Positions 59,719 to 64,000 of a DNA stretch of 64,000 nucleotides are shown one piece after another (within the stretch, counting starts at the first letter, position 1; the number at the start of each line of letters is the position of its first letter). Source of the DNA: Boesenbergia rotunda (Eukaryota > Streptophyta > Magnoliopsida > Zingiberales > Zingiberaceae); contig JAGFNQ010008719.1 in the NCBI GenBank assembly GCA_024364735.1, positions 1 to 64,000 of the forward strand, given 5' to 3'. The notes under the pieces were generated by a model. The model did not search any database. It had not been told where the DNA came from and saw nothing but the letters and a program-made list of their open reading frames with translations. Position numbers and translations under genes: made by a program.

Positions 59719-61540
59719 ATCGAAACGTCTTCTTTCTCTCTGGGTACGGATCGGAAATGCACAGAAGCGCACCACAAGTCCACCGAGGTGGCGTTATAGA
59801 TGCAGAGGGGATCTTCTCTGTTGGATCGCAACTCGCAAGCAATGCTTTCACTCCCCTCGAACGATACCCAATGCGACACCGAAAGCGCTCAGAGGGCCGG
59901 CCAGAGCGAGCCAGAGCATCAAATCAGATTCTCTAAATAAATTTTACCTTGAATTTTATAATATTTTACGTTAAAAAAACTCTTGTATATTAATTATTTT
60001 ATATGGCATAAGTTTAAAAGTGTAATATCCTGAGTTATAAAAAATTAATAAAATTTTATAATTCGGATTGCAAAGTTAATAATATAGGACCTGAATTACA
60101 TTTCAATCTCAACTATATTATAAATTTGATTATATTATTCCTAATTAAATATAGCTTTATACAATGACAAATTGTCCCGTGAACTTAATTAAAGTGATAA
60201 GTGAATTGATAATACTTAATAAGGTTGTGAGTTCAATTTACGAGATTAGCAAGACATAATTCTCGGTACCATTCAATAAAAGTTCAACCTCATCATCTAT
60301 TTGACTTTTTAATTATCGTGATTTATTTTCTTCATATTGAATAAATTGACAGGGACTTAGAGATTAGGATTATCATTTTTTATATATATACAAACTGTCC
60401 CATGATTATCTAATTGATTAGAGAACATTAATTTTATTGTAATAAATAAGAGATCAATTTTCAACCGACATATTTTAATTATTTGAAAATTATTATATCA
60501 TGATTTATTTTTTTCACATGATCATCTTATATAATGGAACAATATTATTAAACTCACGAACGGACCAGATTAAGCATTAGTTCTATTCCTTGGGTAAATT
60601 TAAAAAAAACATACGCTCCTCGTTAAAATGGTCCCTTTTCATTTATTATCTAAAATTATATATCCACCATTTTTTAAAATAAATATATTTACCCATCACA
60701 GTTATTATAACTTTTAAAGATAATAATTTAAATATAATTATGGTAATTGTTCATCTATCTTACTACTGTTGAAGAGCCACTACCTTCTCTCCCTTACAGA
60801 TCACATTGATCACTAATCTCTAGAATAAGTTTAGATGTCAAAATGATACACTCTCTAATTCACCCTAGCCCAACTTATGGGCACTTAATTAGAAACAAAA
60901 CAACTGACAAACGGTCTCTCATGGCCAGTCGACCATAAGTCAACAGTCAAGGCATGATTAAGTTGGATGTACGACGTCTACACAGTGTTAATCCATGATT
61001 GCTTCTTGGTCCTCATCCTTCTAAACTATTCATTAATTCTATCAAATCCTTTTTCTTACTTAGGTGAATCAGATTGCAATTCTATTGAATGTTACCGTGA
61101 CTGATACCTTCAGTATCTGATCCTTGACGTATAGAAATTTCTTAATCAACGGTGAGGCAGTACATTTCACCTGCCAAATCCATACGTATATATGCATGTA
61201 TAATGTGTGATGAATCCATTTAATCCTTAATGAGTATTATTTGTCTCGAGTCTCGTTCCATGGCTATCTGTCTCGAAGTTCATAACTTTCATCCTCCTTC
61301 AACATGCAAATGCCCGATACATCAGATGGTGTCTAGCTCTCTATACAAGCCTTCTTTATAATGCATAAATTCTATCAATGATGACATGCAACTAGCTATA
61401 GTTTGTCACATACAAAAGTGTCATACATGGTCATGAATCGATTTTACCGACGATGGTATCTACTAGTGTATTGTAATCCGATATCCTAAGCTTCGTCGAT
61501 GCTAATTAAATACTCAAATATCTGAATCACAAGGTGCCTA
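59719..61540. other. FIP1 5' flank and AT-rich intergenic DNA
   Basis: 59719-59935 is GC-rich and probably holds the leader and promoter of the FIP1-like gene; no confident TATA box. An upstream ATG at 59879 opens an out-of-frame reading frame over the start. From 59940 the DNA is AT-rich with no gene. Confidence 0.5.
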
Positions 61541-61660
61541 TTTGAAGGAGTTGTACACCAGAGCAATATTACTTGCACCCACTCCAAATAGGTATACTTT
61601 GGATTTCAACTGATTTACATATAAGCCTGCCATATCGCCAAACTGTTTTAAATTATATAT
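61541..61660 (-). pseudogene. Short LINE reverse-transcriptase fragment
   Basis: About 30 codons reading LKQFGDMAGLYVNQLKSKVY and then LFGVGAS. This fits the conserved non-LTR RT segment with F..xSGLxIN..KS followed by a hydrophobic strand. No more of the element is visible. Confidence 0.5.
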
Positions 61661-61702
61661 CATGATGCTCACAAATGAAGTATCCTCTCTAGCAATATAA
61701 GA

Positions 61703-61929
61703 GGGTGTTTGATTTGTTTCATTTTTCATTTTTATTTTTCAGAAAATCGTATTTTCTCGTTTTCTGAAAAATGATTTTATTTCATTCTCTAATTTTTCAG
61801 AAAACACTATGTTTTTATCTGGAAAACAAAGCTGGAAAATACAAACTAAACATGTTTTCCAGAAAATCGCATTTTCTACATAAAATGAAAATAGAAAACA
61901 GACTGGAAAATACAAACCAAACGCACCCT
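61703..61929. mobile_element. MITE with imperfect terminal inverted repeats
   Basis: Ends GGGTGTTTGATTTGT and ACAAACCAAACGCACCC are imperfect inverted complements, about 227 bp apart. The interior is rich in complementary TTTTCAGAAAA/GGAAAATACAAA motifs. The termini resemble plant hAT-type MITEs. No clear target duplication. Confidence 0.6.
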
Positions 61930-61934
61930 AAGTG

Positions 61935-62150
61935 TTCCTGGGGTTATGGTGTAATGGAAGAGTGATTAATTGTCATTTTCAAGTATTTATGGTTCAATCC
62001 TTAACTATAGTATATTTTGAAGGATTTTTTCTCCGAAATAGGACGTGAATCTTAAAACGTTGGACTTCTGAACAGCTCACCATAAACATGATTTATCTTG
62101 GCGGTCAGTAAAAAATTTCAATTGTATTGAATCAGTCGTTCGAAATTTGA
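61935..62150 (+). mobile_element. Second, degraded copy of the tRNA-derived SINE
   Basis: It shares the layout of 48091-48352: A-box-like TGGTGTAATGG, B-box-like GGTTCAATCC and, later, AAACGTTGGACTTCTGA against AGAACGTTGGACTGATA. No target duplication found. Confidence 0.55.
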
Positions 62151-62339
62151 TGTTATCATTAATCAATATTTTTTCAAGATGATCTGTATGCTATGTGTGC
62201 GATCTGTATGACATTATATTCCAGGCGATAGTGAAGAAAAGAATCTAAATTATTATAGTGTACATTAGAAATTAATAAATTATATTAGTTATTATTTGTT
62301 ATTGTCATAGTATCTTTTTTTTTATTAATAACCATTATT

Positions 62340-63110
62340 ATTTGTTTTGGAAGGAGTCGACAATGATGGTCAGACACTGAGGTTCTGCCCACGTGGAAGC
62401 TAGCAGGAGGGAAGGAACTTTGCGCCCTACGAGATCAACACGAGCGTTAGGGGAACACGCCGGAAGTTGTCCAGTGGAACCCACTCCGGCGCTCAAGTCA
62501 GTACCTCGATAGAGAAAGGTGTAAGACAAGAAAGAAAGTATGAGTCGTAGAGAGTGCGTAACCCCCCTTACCAGAGGGGTTGAGGTACCTTTTATACTGG
62601 TCTCCTCTATCTTGCCACGTCCTCCTCCTCTTTCGGCGGTTACTAGATAGCCTTTGAAATGGTCTAAGCCGTCATTACGTTTCGACCCGTTGCGACATTT
62701 AAGGGTCATGGTGATTCCGTGCCAGCGAGGACGTTTATCCATAGATCCGCGAAGGAGGGGAAGAGTCATTATTTACTGTCGAAGGTAGCTAGGGCTCCGC
62801 TTCCTCGAGGTGGTCTCGAGGTCTTCTAGCCTGGGTGATCGCGGGCGTTTAGCTCCTGAGGTGGTCTCGGGACCTCGCCTCCCGGGGTGATCCCGGGAGA
62901 GATCTTCTGGTTGACCTCCCAGGACTGCCTCCCGAGGAGGGGCTTAGAGGCTCCTCCTCTCGAGAGTGTCTCGAGGGCTCTGAAAAAGGAGTCGCTAAGA
63001 CTCATTGCATTCTGCCACAAAGCTTCTTCATCCCACGTGTCTGTCACGGGCTATTCAACCCTATCACAAGTCCCTCCTTTCAAGTCTGATCGAAGGAAGT
63101 GTGACTGACT
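62340..63110 (-). repeat. LTR-like sequence, Tat-type, minus orientation
   Basis: On the minus strand a TATA box (AGTATAAAAGG, about 62591-62601) is followed by ACTTGAGCGCCGGAGTGGG (about 62480-62500), the signature of plant Tat-type LTRs. Upstream of the TATA box a set of hairpins lies at 62803-62975. LTR ends not fixed. Confidence 0.55.
62803..62975. repeat. Second hairpin array with changing stems
   Basis: CCTCGAG-GTGGT-CTCGAGG (62803-62821), CCTGAG-GTGGT-CTCGGG (about 62855), CTCCCGGG-GTGAT-CCCGGGAG (62879-62899) and CTCGAG-AGTGT-CTCGAG (about 62959-62975). The 5-nt loop stays similar while the stems differ in compensating pairs. Confidence 0.8.
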
Positions 63111-63479
63111 GATCGGACTAGTGTTGTGATGAAGAAACTGGATCTTAGATGATCTCTTCCTTTTTTACCTCTTCATTGGCGGCCCCTGGGGCCCTAAGAT
63201 ATAGCCTATGCCACCCAGGCCTCCGGGGTGGTTTTTTGAATATGTCCCGCATTTTCGTAAATTATGCGGCGGTGCTCTGATGGCTATCTCAGGCCCCTTA
63301 TAAATACCTGGGGTCTTACAATGGCAATTCAGTCGTCTCACTAATGTAACCTCGCCACGTGGTCCTTCCCCCTTGGTGCGCTGAACTCTTACCGATGCTT
63401 GTCTTGGGTCATACGAAGCGACAACAATAAGAGCTAGCGGCTTCTTGAGAGGACCAATCAGCGCCATTAACGTGTCGCT

Positions 63480-64000
63480 CCTTTATTGCTTATAGTGGTG
63501 CGGCTTCTCCCTATAAAAGCGGGTGCAATCGGCGCCCTGACATCTCCTTGCCCTATCTATCTTCAAGTGTCTTCCTTCCTTGGTTATTCTTCTTGTCGCT
63601 GCGCCCCTTTTGCAAGGGTAAGTCTCCTTCCATTTTTTCCTCCCCAATTTCTATGAGTCTGATGGAGAAGAAAAAGAAAACCCTAGGCGACGACGAGCTT
63701 TCCCTGAAAGAGTTAGGATTCCATACAGAATGGTACGACATGCATCTCTTCCCGAGTTAGGTTGGAATCCCTGCAAGTCGCCCGCTAGAAGTATTGTATC
63801 CCAAAAGACTGGGAGGTGAGAGTTCCTGCCCCAGGTCATCCGCCTGTAACAACTAGTAAGGATTTTTATACTTTCTTCCTAGGGCAGGTAGAATTAGGGG
63901 TTCAATTTCCTATCCCGCCATTTTACATGAATGTGAGTAAGTACTTTGGTATCCCCCTGCAACAGATGGCCCCGAATGCCTTTGCCCAGATGGGCGGAGC
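63480..64000 (+). mobile_element. 5' part of a gypsy-type element entering the window end
   Basis: A CCAAT box (about 63456) and TATA box (CTATAAAAGC, about 63512) precede a pyrimidine-rich leader and an ATG at 63653 (MSLMEKKKKTLGDDELSLKE). A stop closes that frame at about 63758. Another frame, open from about 63790 to the window end, reads FYTFFLGQVELGVQFPIPPF and then FGIPLQQMAPNAF. This resembles the 'putative gypsy type transposon' domain (PF04195) in gag-region proteins of plant Ty3/gypsy elements. The shift between the two frames may be an intron or a mutation. Confidence 0.55.

Noticed and set aside
59331..59879. 182-codon frame over the FIP1 start
   Set aside because: Shadow of exon 1 in another frame; at most an upstream ORF.

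Overview
This is nuclear DNA of a flowering plant. The evidence is spliced genes of plant type (a bHLH transcription factor and a FIP1-like mRNA 3'-end processing factor), a CACTA transposon, Ty1/copia and Sirevirus-type retrotransposons, tRNA-derived SINEs and a MITE. The strongly GC-rich first exon of the FIP1-like gene would fit a monocot, but the species cannot be read from the sequence.

Positions 1 to about 40,253 are one stack of nested transposable elements. Most boundaries are fixed by TG...CA ends and matching target-site duplications (TSDs). The outermost unit seems to be an LTR that starts left of the window and ends at 40,253. Into it went a copia element (1-6474, left end off-window), a CACTA transposon (7742-15943, TSD AGT) and a solo LTR (16313-39290, TSD TGAAG). 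The CACTA element carries its own solo LTR (9229-10853). The 16313 solo LTR is split by a Sirevirus-like element (17291-38335, TSD GGGAA). That element is split by a small solo LTR (21222-22485, TSD AAAAG) and by a 12.2 kb non-autonomous element with 3.1 kb LTRs (23126-35337, TSD AAGAT). The latter holds two further solo LTRs (24153-25781, TSD CAGAC; 28039-30311, TSD CCATT). All element coding regions are broken by stops, frameshifts or insertions.

From about 40.3 kb the window is a gene island. A bHLH gene of the bHLH18/25 type lies on the minus strand (40810-42085, four coding exons) and has an exact 45-bp in-frame tandem duplication in its C-terminal domain. After an LTR-like remnant and AT-rich spacer comes a large FIP1-like gene (47385-59718, minus strand, nine coding exons). 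It has one GC-AG intron, an apparent 1-nt frameshift in exon 8, a SINE in its last intron and a decayed LINE in its second intron. The right edge (62.3-64 kb) holds two more retroelement regions, one entering the window's end as an open gag-like reading frame.

The most unusual signal is in the LTRs. Several unrelated LTR families carry arrays of short hairpins in the presumptive U3 region. In one (24272-24778) about 20 successive 20-nt hairpins keep their stems while the stem bases change in compensating pairs, and the array differs in size between the two copies of the family (about 6 versus about 20).
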